Assembly: GCA_900542555.1 (NCBI GenBank)
Contig: UQNU01000017.1
Span: forward strand, 1-38,974
Length of the DNA stretch: 38,974 bases
Direction: 5' to 3'
Source of the DNA: an uncultured Collinsella sp.
GTDB taxonomy: Bacteria; Actinomycetota; Coriobacteriia; Coriobacteriales; Coriobacteriaceae
How positions within the stretch are numbered: the stretch's first letter is position 1; every line of letters begins with the position of its first letter. Under the pieces are notes generated by a model. It was given only the letters and a program-made list of their open reading frames with translations, was not told where the DNA came from and made no database searches. The translations under genes were made by a program, and so were the position numbers. Below, piece by piece: positions 18,202 to 25,711 of this stretch.

Positions 18202-21200
18202 ATGGCAAAGTACGCACCTAAACACTTGGAAGTCTCAGGCGGCGCCGAGCCCCATCGCGCATTCGCGGGTCACAAGACCGCGCGACTCGCCGTCACCGCA
18301 GCCACCACCATCGCAATGACCGGCTCGTCGTTGCTCGCCCCGTTCTCGGCATTTGCCAACGATCTGAGCGACACCACGGCACAGGACGCAATCATGTCCC
18401 CGCTCGCCGCCCACGCCGGCGAGGCGGCAGGCTCCGCAGTAAAGACGAACGCCCAGAAAATTGCCGACTTGCAGGCCGCAATCGACGCCGCAAAGGCTGC
18501 CGAGGCAGAAGCCAAGTCCGACTACGACACGGCGGTTGCCCCCTATACCGAAAAGCAGACGGTCCGCGACAACGCCCAGACTGCCTACGACGCTTCCGTC
18601 TCCAACAATTCGCAGGCAGAAGCCGCCGCGCGTGCCGAATACGCCCGTCAACTCGATGAAAGCGTCAAGGCGGCCAACAGCGCCAGCGCCACGTTAAAGG
18701 ATGCCCAGAGCAAGCTCGACACGGCCAAGGCCGATGCCGAAAGCAAGACGAAGGCACTCGACTCCGCAAAGCAGGCGGCAGCCGACGCACGGGCCAAGCT
18801 TGAGGAAGCCCAGAAGGCAGCCGCCAACGCAACGCCGGAGGAAATCAAGGCCGCCGAGCAGTCTGCCGCAGATGCCCAGAAGGTTCTTGACCAGGCAAAG
18901 GCCGCAAAAACCGCTGCCGACTCCGCACTCGCCGATGCCCAGCAGGCTCGGAGCGCCGCGCAGAGCGCTTACAACGAGGCGTCAGGCACGCTGGCTTCCG
19001 CTCAACAGGCAAAGACCGCCGCGGATGGTAAGGTAGTCGCGGCACAGGCAGCGTATGACAGCGCGCAAGCCGATTTGGCAGCCGCAAAGGCAGGCGCCGA
19101 GGGCCCGGAGTATGACGCCGCTCAGGCAAAGGTCGATGCCGCCCAAAGCGCACTCGATCAGGCGAAGCAGCAGCAGGCGGCTGCCGAAGCAGGTCTTTCT
19201 CAGGCAAATAGTGACGTTGCATCCAAGCGGGACGCCCTCACCGGTGCCGAAAGCGAGCTCGAAGCCAAGAAGCAGACAGTCGCAGCAGCCGAAAATGATG
19301 TAACGGCAGCCCAGGCGAAAGCCGATGCGGCGCAATCGGAGTTGACCTCGGCAAAGCAGGTGCATGCTGCCGAGCTGGAGAAGGCAAAGGCCGCTCAGAA
19401 ACAAGTCGACCAGGCAAAAGCCGAGAAGGAGCAAGCAGACAAGGCGCTCGAAACTGCCAAGACAAACCAGGCGGCCGCCGATCAAGCCGTTGTCGATGCA
19501 CAGAAAGCATACGATACGTGCAAGGCGGCAGCCGATAAGGCTACGACGGCGGAGGCGCAGAGCGTCACCGGCTTTTACCAATTCATCGGTGCCAACGATG
19601 CTGCAGACATCATCTATAAGCAGAGCGACTTAAACCCAACGACCATCGGCGATAAAAAGGACGGCACGTCACTCGACAACGCCAAGCTTTCGTTTGGCAA
19701 GCTGCGCGAGATTAATGAATATCGCAAAAGCGTCGGCCTTAGCGAGCTTAAGGTGACGGCCGAGCAGATGGCAATTGCTCAGTCGAACTCCAATTACTCA
19801 GACGCCATGCTAGACCATTCAGACTATGCGCGATTCGAAAATGCCGCATGGAACTATGACTTGAAAAGAAATGTCGCACACCAGTGGGTTGATGAGGAAA
19901 AGAATATATTTGACCAGGCCGCAGCGAAAGCCGGCCTTGGCGAAATTGCCCCCAAAGATGCTTGGGATACTTTCTGGAGCCACGGCACCGAATTCGGAGA
20001 GCAAAAGGTAGGCTTTGGCACCGTCGGCCACTATTTGAATATCGTACAGCCTGACGCCAAAACCATGGGATACGGCATTAATTCTCGAGGAACTCATCTC
20101 TCATATACCTACATCTTGGAGGTTGACGACAACTACGGTTCGTACGAGAAAGAATATTCAATCGATGAACTCGAGAGTCTCTTTGATCAGTATCAGCTGA
20201 GTCTCTCCAAGGCCAGCGAAAACCTTGCCGCTGCAAAAGCGAACCTTGAGCAAAAGCGCAGCACAGCGGCATCGAAAGCCGATGCCGTAAAGGCAGCAGA
20301 GACCCTCGTCGCTCAAAAGCGAGAAGGCGTTGATACCGCGAACAGCAACCTTGCCACCGAAAATGGCAACGTGGCAGGTGCCGCTGCCGAGGTCGCTCAA
20401 GCAGAGCAGAATCTCGCCAAGGCAAACGGAAAAGTTGCCGAAGCCGAAGACCAGGTTAAAGCCGCCCAAAGCAACGTGGCGCCCGCAGAGCAGGTCGTCA
20501 ACCAGAAGCGCGCCGAGCTTAAGGCATCGCAAGAGCAAGCCGCTCAGAGTCAGAAGAAGGTTGATGACGCCAAGGCAGAGGCTCTCTTAAAGCAGCAGGC
20601 TCTGCAAGATGCAAGGAAGGAACTTGCCAAGTATTCTGCCGATGTTGCTGCGGCTCAGGAAAAGGCTGACAAGGCCCATCAAACGCTTGATGAAGCCACG
20701 GCAGCCCAGACGTCTGCCCAGAGTGCTCTCGAAAAGGCGGAGCGCGACGCGGCTGCCAAGAAGCAGGCCCTCGACACCGCGAAGGACAACGCCGAGGCCA
20801 AGGCGGCGACCGCGGAGCACGCTGCGAGCGATCTGACCACGGCGAAAAACGACTTTGCTTCAAAGAAGGCCCATGCCGACGCCCTGAGCAACGCGGCCAA
20901 CAATCTTACCGCGGCCAAGGCGGCCAAGAAGGACGCCGACGCAGCAGTGACTGAGGCCGGAGTCGCCCTTGGTGCGGCAAATGATGCCATCGCGAACGCC
21001 GAACAGGCGATCGAGAATTCTCAGGCCGCATCGGATGCCGCTGTCGCTACCCTCGGAAAGCTAAAGTCCATCAACGTCGAAAACGGCATTGCTACTGGCT
21101 CTGATGCAAACGCGAATGATACGCTCAATGCCCTCTTTGCCAAGTGCGTCGCCGCCAAGCAGGCAGAACATAACGCAAAGGCCGCACTTGATGCCGCTCA

Positions 21201-21537
21201 GGCAGACCTTGATGCTGCGACGCCCGCCTACACCGCAGCGCTCAATGCCTACAACGAGGCGAAGGCAAAACGCGTAGCCGCCGAGCAAGCCCTGAAGGAC
21301 GAGATCGCCCGCCAGGAGCAAGAGGCAGCGAAGGCCGAGCAGGCCAAGATCACGCAGGCTGCCGCTAAGCCGGCTGCTGGAAAGCCGTCTACCGGCAACG
21401 CCAAGACGGCCGCCAACTCGGCACTTCCCACCACAGGCGACAATGCTGCGCTCACCGGTGAGACGTTTGTCATCGGAGGTGTCGTGCTCGTAGCCGCTGG
21501 CGTCTTCCTGACCGACAAGAAGCGTCGTCAGGAGTAA
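18202..21537 (+). CDS. LPTTG-anchored coiled-coil surface protein with central CAP domain
   Basis: About 1111 residues, exported and wall-anchored. A signal peptide lies at residues ~25-55 (ARLAVTAATTIAMTGSSLLA, then FSAFAND). Residues ~85-450 and ~655-1010 are extremely rich in Ala, Lys, Gln, Asp and Glu with heptad spacing, i.e. long coiled coils. Between them, residues ~490-645 form a CAP/SCP-like domain (FGKLREINEYRKSVGL, EQMAIAQSNSNYSDAMLDHS, GYGINSRGTHLSYTYILEV). The C-terminus has the sortase signal LPTTGD at ~1075, a hydrophobic helix and KKRRQE. The two coiled-coil arms may fold back on each other and present the CAP domain away from the wall (inference). ATG at 18202 has GGGAG 5 bases upstream. 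Role could be adhesion or envelope remodelling; no receptor can be named. It is a single gene with its own terminator. Confidence 0.9.
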   Translation: MAKYAPKHLEVSGGAEPHRAFAGHKTARLAVTAATTIAMTGSSLLAPFSAFANDLSDTTAQDAIMSPLAAHAGEAAGSAVKTNAQKIADLQAAIDAAKAAEAEAKSDYDTAVAPYTEKQTVRDNAQTAYDASVSNNSQAEAAARAEYARQLDESVKAANSASATLKDAQSKLDTAKADAESKTKALDSAKQAAADARAKLEEAQKAAANATPEEIKAAEQSAADAQKVLDQAKAAKTAADSALADAQQARSAAQSAYNEASGTLASAQQAKTAADGKVVAAQAAYDSAQADLAAAKAGAEGPEYDAAQAKVDAAQSALDQAKQQQAAAEAGLSQANSDVASKRDALTGAESELEAKKQTVAAAENDVTAAQAKADAAQSELTSAKQVHAAELEKAKAAQKQVDQAKAEKEQADKALETAKTNQAAADQAVVDAQKAYDTCKAAADKATTAEAQSVTGFYQFIGANDAADIIYKQSDLNPTTIGDKKDGTSLDNAKLSFGKLREINEYRKSVGLSELKVTAEQMAIAQSNSNYSDAMLDHSDYARFENAAWNYDLKRNVAHQWVDEEKNIFDQAAAKAGLGEIAPKDAWDTFWSHGTEFGEQKVGFGTVGHYLNIVQPDAKTMGYGINSRGTHLSYTYILEVDDNYGSYEKEYSIDELESLFDQYQLSLSKASENLAAAKANLEQKRSTAASKADAVKAAETLVAQKREGVDTANSNLATENGNVAGAAAEVAQAEQNLAKANGKVAEAEDQVKAAQSNVAPAEQVVNQKRAELKASQEQAAQSQKKVDDAKAEALLKQQALQDARKELAKYSADVAAAQEKADKAHQTLDEATAAQTSAQSALEKAERDAAAKKQALDTAKDNAEAKAATAEHAASDLTTAKNDFASKKAHADALSNAANNLTAAKAAKKDADAAVTEAGVALGAANDAIANAEQAIENSQAASDAAVATLGKLKSINVENGIATGSDANANDTLNALFAKCVAAKQAEHNAKAALDAAQADLDAATPAYTAALNAYNEAKAKRVAAEQALKDEIARQEQEAAKAEQAKITQAAAKPAAGKPSTGNAKTAANSALPTTGDNAALTGETFVIGGVVLVAAGVFLTDKKRRQE

Positions 21538-21596
21538 GGATTTCAGGAGGACGGCTTCTCCTCCCTCCCACCGCTTCGCAAACCCTGCCCAGCATG

Positions 21597-21633
21597 CGCC
21601 GGGGCGCCCATCACGCGGGCGCCCCGGCGTTTT
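21597..21633 (+). terminator. Terminator of the surface protein gene
   Basis: CGCCGGGGCGCCC and GGGCGCCCCGGCG pair perfectly (13 bp) around a 7-base loop, followed by TTTTACG. Confidence 0.95.
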
Positions 21634-21665
21634 ACGTTGTATGCCCGGGGCATCTGCTCCGAGAT

Positions 21666-21724
21666 TGTCTCGATCTGTAACAAATACTCGGTAAAACGGG
21701 GTCTAGTTGTTACAGATCGAGACG
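21666..21724. repeat. Repeat A copy 3 (minus orientation)
   Basis: Arms TGTCTCGATCTGTAAC and GTTACAGATCGAGACG around a 27-base core. The arms are matched at 15 of 16 positions; both carry the CGATC/GATCG variant. Confidence 0.95.
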
Positions 21725-21745
21725 TTAGTTTTCGGCTGAAATGTT

Positions 21746-21804
21746 TGTCTAAATCTGTAACAGCTATGGTTCAAAAACCGGTCCAGACGTTACAGATTGA
21801 GATG
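21746..21804. repeat. Repeat A copy 4 (minus orientation)
   Basis: Arms TGTCTAAATCTGTAAC and GTTACAGATTGAGATG around a 27-base core; 80 bases start to start from copy 3. It ends 73 bases before the copper promoter. Confidence 0.92.
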
Positions 21805-21876
21805 TTTGGCAAAGACGACCGCCGATTGAGCAGCCACCCTCATCTGTAATGAAAAGTCATACATTCCAACTACTAC

Positions 21877-21907
21877 TAGACACCCCCAGGGGGTATGGGT
21901 GTATAGT
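21877..21907 (+). promoter_or_regulatory. copA promoter with CsoR operator in the spacer
   Basis: The -35 TAGACA (21877-21882) and -10 TATAGT (21902-21907) are separated by a long 19-base spacer. The spacer contains the dyad ACCCCCAGGGGGT (21882-21894), which matches the G/C-tract palindromes bound by CsoR copper repressors. The csoR gene is third in the same cluster, so feedback repression lifted by Cu(I) is the expected control. Confidence 0.85.
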
Positions 21908-21954
21908 ATCATCAGGTTAACAATTCCAACAGCGAACAACAGAAAGGAGAAGCC

Positions 21955-24294
21955 ATGGCTCAAGATAAGTTTGACGTGGGCGGCATGACATGTGCCGCCT
22001 GCCAGGCGCACGTGGACCGTGCCGTGAGCAAGCTCGACGGCGTCCAAAGCGTCGCGGTCAATCTGCTCGCCGGCTCTATGCTGGTGGACTACGACCCTGC
22101 GCAGGTCTCCCCCGACGACATCTGCACCGCTGTCGACCGCGCGGGCTACTCGGCCTCGCCCATCAGCACGGGCACCGACGCTGTCCAAAGCGGAAGTGCG
22201 CAAGCCAGGTCCGGCGCCGCCCATATGGAGTCGCCGACCAAAAAGTTGGAGGCCGCCGCCTCTGCCATGCGCACCCGCCTCATCGTCTCGATCGTATTCC
22301 TCATCCCACTGTTCTACATAGGCATGGGGCACATGCTCGGCTGGCCGCTGCCCGGCATCTTCACCGACCACACCCACAGTATGACGCTCGCGCTCACCGA
22401 GCTCGTCCTGCTCATCCCCATCGTCTACGTCAACGACGCCTACTTTATCAACGGGTTTAAATCGCTCGCGCACGGCGCGCCCACCATGGACGCCCTCATC
22501 GCCGTCGGCGCCACCGCGTCCATCGCCTGGTCGCTCTACGCCATGTTCATCATGGCCGACCAGCTAGCCGCGGGTCAGGTCCACGAGGCCATGATGACGA
22601 GCATGGACAACCTGTATTTTGAGAGCGCCGGCACGATCTTGTCGCTCGTCACCGTAGGCAAATATCTCGAGACACGCAGCAAATCCAAGACTGGCGGCGC
22701 CATCGAGGCGCTCATCGACCTGGCACCCAAGAACGCGACCGTCGTGGCAGAGGACGGTACCGAGGCCACCGTCGACGTCGATGCCATTCTGCCCGGCCAG
22801 GTGCTGCGCGTGCGTCCCGGCGAGTCCATCCCCGTTGACGGCGTGGTGCTCGAGGGCAGCTCGGCCGTGGACGAAAGTGCGCTGACCGGCGAGTCCATCC
22901 CCGTGGAAAAGACCGCCGGCGACACTGTCAACGCGGCCACGGTCAACCGCACGGGCTCGTTTACCTTCCGCGCCACGCGTGTGGGCGCCGACACGTCGCT
23001 CGCCAAGATTATCCAGCTCGTCGAGGACGCCAACGCCACCAAGGCACCCATCGCCCGCATGGCCGACAAGGTCGCCGGCGTGTTCGTGCCCGTGGTGTTT
23101 GTAATCTCTGCCGTAACTTTTGTGGCGTGGATGGCACTGACCAGCGACGTGAATGAGGCGCTCACCTCCGCCGTCGCTGTGCTGGTGATCAGCTGCCCGT
23201 GCGCGCTGGGCCTGGCCACGCCCGTCGCCATTATGGTCGGCACCGGCAAGGGCGCCGAGATGGGCATTCTGTTTAAGAGCGCCGAGGCGCTGGAGAACCT
23301 GCGCAGCGTGGGCACCGTGGTGCTCGATAAGACGGGCACGGTCACCCGCGGCAAGCCTGCCGTGACCGATATCGTGGTAGCCACGCGCGCTGACGGCTCG
23401 CCCGCCATGAGCGAAAAGGCGCTGCTCAAGTTGGCCGCCGCGTTGGAGCGCTCGAGCGAGCACCCGCTGGCCGAGGCGATTATGGCCGAGTGCGAGACAC
23501 GCGGGATCGTCGCGCGCATGGTCGAGGACTTTGCCGCCGTGCCCGGACGAGGCGTTACGGCGCGCGAAGGGCAAAACGCCATTGCCGCTGGTAACGTGCG
23601 CCTGATGAACGAGTTGGGCGTTACCGTGCCCGCGGGCCTTGCCGAGCAATTTGCCGCCGAAGGCAAGACGCCTCTGTTCTTTGCCAAGAACGGCGAGCTT
23701 GCCGGCACCGTCACCGTGGCTGACGAGGTCAAGGAGACGAGCGCCGGGGCCATCGCCGCACTGCGCTCGCTTGGCGTCGACGTGCGCATGCTCACCGGCG
23801 ACAACCGCGTGACGGCCGAGGCCATCGCCCGCCGCGTGGGACTGACCAGCAAGCAGGTCATCGCCGACGTGCTTCCCGCCGACAAGGAGCGCCACGTGCG
23901 CGAGCTGCAGGATGCGGGCAGTAAGGTCGCCATGGTGGGCGACGGCATCAACGACTCCCCCGCCCTGGCGCGCGCCGACGTGGGCCTTGCTATCGGCACC
24001 GGCGCCGACATCGCCAAGGAGGGCGCCGACGTGGTACTCATGCGCAGCGACCTCATGGACGTCGCCCGCGCCATCGAGCTGTCGCGCGCCACGATCCGCA
24101 ACATCAAGCAGGACCTGTTCTGGGCGCTGTTCTACAACGGCATCGGCATTCCGCTGGCGGCGGGCGTGTTCTTCCCCCTCACCGGTTGGCAACTCTCGCC
24201 GATGTTTGGCGCCGCGGCCATGAGCCTGTCGAGTGTCTGCGTCGTAAGCAATGCTCTGCGCCTGCGAACCTTTAAGCCTAAAGTGGCAAAATAG
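21955..24294 (+). CDS. copA: Copper-exporting P1B-type ATPase
   Basis: Pumps Cu(I) out of the cytoplasm using ATP. One N-terminal metal-binding domain carries GMTCAAC (Cys13, Cys16). The membrane copper site is CPC at residues 414-416 (VISCPCALGLATP), the phosphorylated Asp is D458 in DKTGT, the actuator TGES is in SALTGESIPVE, and the nucleotide-domain markers SSEHPLAEAI and MVGDGINDSPALA are present. Length (779) fits CopA. The CPC motif with a single N-terminal domain points to Cu(I) rather than Zn or Cd. AAAGGAG precedes the ATG by 5 bases. The CsoR box upstream and copZ and csoR downstream support the assignment. The last residues lie 26 bases before the hairpin that separates it from copZ. 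Confidence 0.97.
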   Translation: MAQDKFDVGGMTCAACQAHVDRAVSKLDGVQSVAVNLLAGSMLVDYDPAQVSPDDICTAVDRAGYSASPISTGTDAVQSGSAQARSGAAHMESPTKKLEAAASAMRTRLIVSIVFLIPLFYIGMGHMLGWPLPGIFTDHTHSMTLALTELVLLIPIVYVNDAYFINGFKSLAHGAPTMDALIAVGATASIAWSLYAMFIMADQLAAGQVHEAMMTSMDNLYFESAGTILSLVTVGKYLETRSKSKTGGAIEALIDLAPKNATVVAEDGTEATVDVDAILPGQVLRVRPGESIPVDGVVLEGSSAVDESALTGESIPVEKTAGDTVNAATVNRTGSFTFRATRVGADTSLAKIIQLVEDANATKAPIARMADKVAGVFVPVVFVISAVTFVAWMALTSDVNEALTSAVAVLVISCPCALGLATPVAIMVGTGKGAEMGILFKSAEALENLRSVGTVVLDKTGTVTRGKPAVTDIVVATRADGSPAMSEKALLKLAAALERSSEHPLAEAIMAECETRGIVARMVEDFAAVPGRGVTAREGQNAIAAGNVRLMNELGVTVPAGLAEQFAAEGKTPLFFAKNGELAGTVTVADEVKETSAGAIAALRSLGVDVRMLTGDNRVTAEAIARRVGLTSKQVIADVLPADKERHVRELQDAGSKVAMVGDGINDSPALARADVGLAIGTGADIAKEGADVVLMRSDLMDVARAIELSRATIRNIKQDLFWALFYNGIGIPLAAGVFFPLTGWQLSPMFGAAAMSLSSVCVVSNALRLRTFKPKVAK

Positions 24295-24319
24295 GCTCAC
24301 CATTACGTCCATTTAGAAC

Positions 24320-24420
24320 GGGTTTTCCAGGTGCCCGAGATCGACCTGAAAGAGGAGCGACGCGTACTTTGGTACGCGAGCGACGGCTTGAAGGTCAAGG
24401 TCGGGTGCCTGGGAAAGCCG
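24320..24420. repeat. Long imperfect hairpin between copA and copZ
   Basis: The arms (from CGGTTTTCCAGG-like sequence at 24320 to CCTGGGAAAGCCG at 24420) pair across ~100 bases with small bulges. The tip is perfect: CGCGTAC TTTG GTACGCG (24361-24378). It can form in RNA in either direction or as a DNA cruciform. A 36-codon in-frame extension of copZ reads through it but lacks a ribosome site, so it is not treated as coding. It looks like a mobile palindrome or an mRNA element setting copZ expression apart from copA. Confidence 0.75.
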
Positions 24421-24441
24421 ACACAACAGAGAGGAATACCC

Positions 24442-24663
24442 ATGCGTTACACAATCAAGACTACCGGCCTCATGTGCGGCCACTGCGACGCCACCGTCGA
24501 GACGGCACTGCTCAACGTTGCCGGCGTGACCGACGCCGACGCCGATCACGAGACCCAAACCGTCCAGGTGGAGTGCGCCGGCACCGTGACCGCCGAGCAG
24601 CTCGCTGCCGCCGTCGAGGCCGCGGGCGAGAAGTTCCACGCCCTTTCGGTGACCGCCGCGTAG
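24442..24663 (+). CDS. copZ: Copper chaperone, heavy-metal-associated domain
   Basis: A 73-residue single-domain copper carrier, the usual size for CopZ. The metal site is MCGHC (Cys12, Cys15), in the expected position after the first strand (YTIKTTGL). In known systems it delivers Cu(I) to CopA and to CsoR, both encoded beside it. The ATG at 24442 has AGAGAGG 7 bases upstream; upstream in-frame codons are rejected since they lie inside the hairpin. His between the cysteines (CGHC) differs from the common CxxC fillers (A, S, G, N) but is found in some chaperones. Confidence 0.93.
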   Translation: MRYTIKTTGLMCGHCDATVETALLNVAGVTDADADHETQTVQVECAGTVTAEQLAAAVEAAGEKFHALSVTAA

Positions 24664-24711
24664 CAGCTACCAGAGACATTCGACTCCATCGACCAGAAAC
24701 GAGGACCCGCC

Positions 24712-24984
24712 ATGATGGCAGACCACAAATCGGTGACCCGCATGCTCAAGACGGCACGCGGTCAGATCGACGGCATCTTGCGGATGGTCGAGGAGGACCG
24801 CTATTGCGTCGATATTTCCACGCAGCTCATGGCCACACAGGCGCTCCTCGCGCGCATTAACGCCGACGTGCTTAAGGCGCATATCGAGGGCTGTGTGACT
24901 TCGGCAATCGAATCGGGCGACGAAGACCTCAAAGCCGCCAAGCTCGCCGAAATCGAACGCGTCGTCGACAAGCTCTCCAAGTAA
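24712..24984 (+). CDS. csoR: Copper-sensing repressor CsoR
   Basis: A 90-residue all-helical repressor of the CsoR/RcnR family. The Cu(I) ligands are all present with the canonical spacing: Cys32 (YCVDI), His57 and Cys61 (HIEGC), i.e. 25 and 4 residues apart as in characterised CsoR proteins. The nickel-type His at the N-terminal ligand position of RcnR was not seen in that pattern. It should bind the G/C-tract box before copA and release on Cu(I) binding. GAGGA lies 6 bases before ATG 24712; ATG 24715 is a minor alternative. It lies 48 bases after copZ. Confidence 0.95.
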   Translation: MMADHKSVTRMLKTARGQIDGILRMVEEDRYCVDISTQLMATQALLARINADVLKAHIEGCVTSAIESGDEDLKAAKLAEIERVVDKLSK

Positions 24985-24989
24985 TTGGG

Positions 24990-25081
24990 GCATTGGGGAC
25001 AAACTTCTTTGCACCGTCTTGGTATTCCGGGGACAGGTATGTTTGCACCACATTGGTGCAGATTAACCTGTCCCCCTTGCT
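24990..25081. repeat. Repeat C copy 2
   Basis: A perfect hairpin core, GGGGACAGGT...TGCACCA CAT TGGTGCA...ACCTGTCCCC (25029-25075), with a 5-base internal loop on each side. A third related unit, GCATTGGGGACAAACTTCTT (24990-25014 region), precedes it. It starts within 10 bases of the csoR stop and could serve as its 3' hairpin. Confidence 0.85.
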
Positions 25082-25130
25082 CTAAATCGGGTATAAAGGC
25101 GTGCAGCATATCGAACGAAAGGCAATTTGC

Positions 25131-25604
25131 ATGAATGACTTTATGAAGGGTCGCAATGGTGCCGATGAACTCACCATCGTGATGGGTTTTGCCGGCATCG
25201 TCATCGCGATGATCGGATCGATAGCCCGCATCCAGTGGCTCAGCTGGATTGCCATCGCCGTAATCGTGATTGGCGTGCTGCGCGGCCTGTCCAAAAATAT
25301 CGACGCACGTCACAAGGAGAACGAGGCCTTTGTCGCCGCGACTGCAAACGTACCCGGCTTGGGCAAGTTTGTAGCTAGCTTGGGCGGCGGAGCTGCAGCG
25401 GCCAACGCCTCGCGCGCAGCCGGTACTAGCAAGGAAGACTTTGAACGTGCCAAGCGCACAGCCAAGAAGATGTGGAAGGGCCGCAAGACCACGGCCTATC
25501 TCAAGTGCCCCAACTGCGGCCAGATGCTCTCCGTTCCCAAGGGCAAAGGCAAGATCCGCGTCACCTGCCCCAAGTGCCATGCCAAGATGGAGACGCGCTC
25601 CTAG
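25131..25604 (+). CDS. Small membrane protein with C-terminal zinc ribbon
   Basis: About 157 residues, family not recognised by name. Two membrane helices lie at residues ~12-55 (ELTIVMGFAGIVIAMIGSIA and WIAIAVIVIGVL). A charged, Ala-rich middle (~60-125) follows, and the C-terminus has a zinc ribbon: CPNCG, then CPKCH ~20 residues later. The ribbon probably faces the cytoplasm, after an even number of helices. Comparable small proteins in Actinobacteria and Clostridia are uncharacterised. ATG at 25131 has AAAGG 8 bases upstream; an ATG-like start at 25101 lacks a site. It is a single gene between Repeat C and a two-way terminator. Confidence 0.8.
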   Translation: MNDFMKGRNGADELTIVMGFAGIVIAMIGSIARIQWLSWIAIAVIVIGVLRGLSKNIDARHKENEAFVAATANVPGLGKFVASLGGGAAAANASRAAGTSKEDFERAKRTAKKMWKGRKTTAYLKCPNCGQMLSVPKGKGKIRVTCPKCHAKMETRS

Positions 25605-25625
25605 CCGCCATACCATGGGACAAAT

Positions 25626-25661
25626 AAAAGCCGAGGCCTCGCACTGGGACCTCGGCTTTTT
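25626..25661. terminator. Bidirectional terminator
   Basis: AAAAGCCGAGG and CCTCGGCTTTTT form a hairpin with A and T tracts on both sides, between the convergent zinc-ribbon gene (plus) and amidohydrolase gene (minus). Confidence 0.93.
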
Positions 25662-25711
25662 CTGATTATGACAAAAGGATTGTCCCTTTGTCGCATCGCC
25701 ATATCGCGCGC

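Larger units (their letters stand above)
21538..21954. other. Gene-free gap with terminator, two Repeat A copies and the cop promoter
   Basis: No coding sequence seen. In order: strong terminator (21597-21633), Repeat A copies 3 and 4 in tandem, then the copper promoter/operator. Confidence 0.8.

Noticed and set aside
22564..24312. Minus-strand open frames opposite copA
   Set aside because: copA has every P-type ATPase motif; the antisense frames have none and lack ribosome sites.
24331..24441. N-terminal extension of copZ through the hairpin
   Set aside because: No ribosome site, the extension is encoded entirely by the palindrome, and CopZ proteins are normally ~70 residues.
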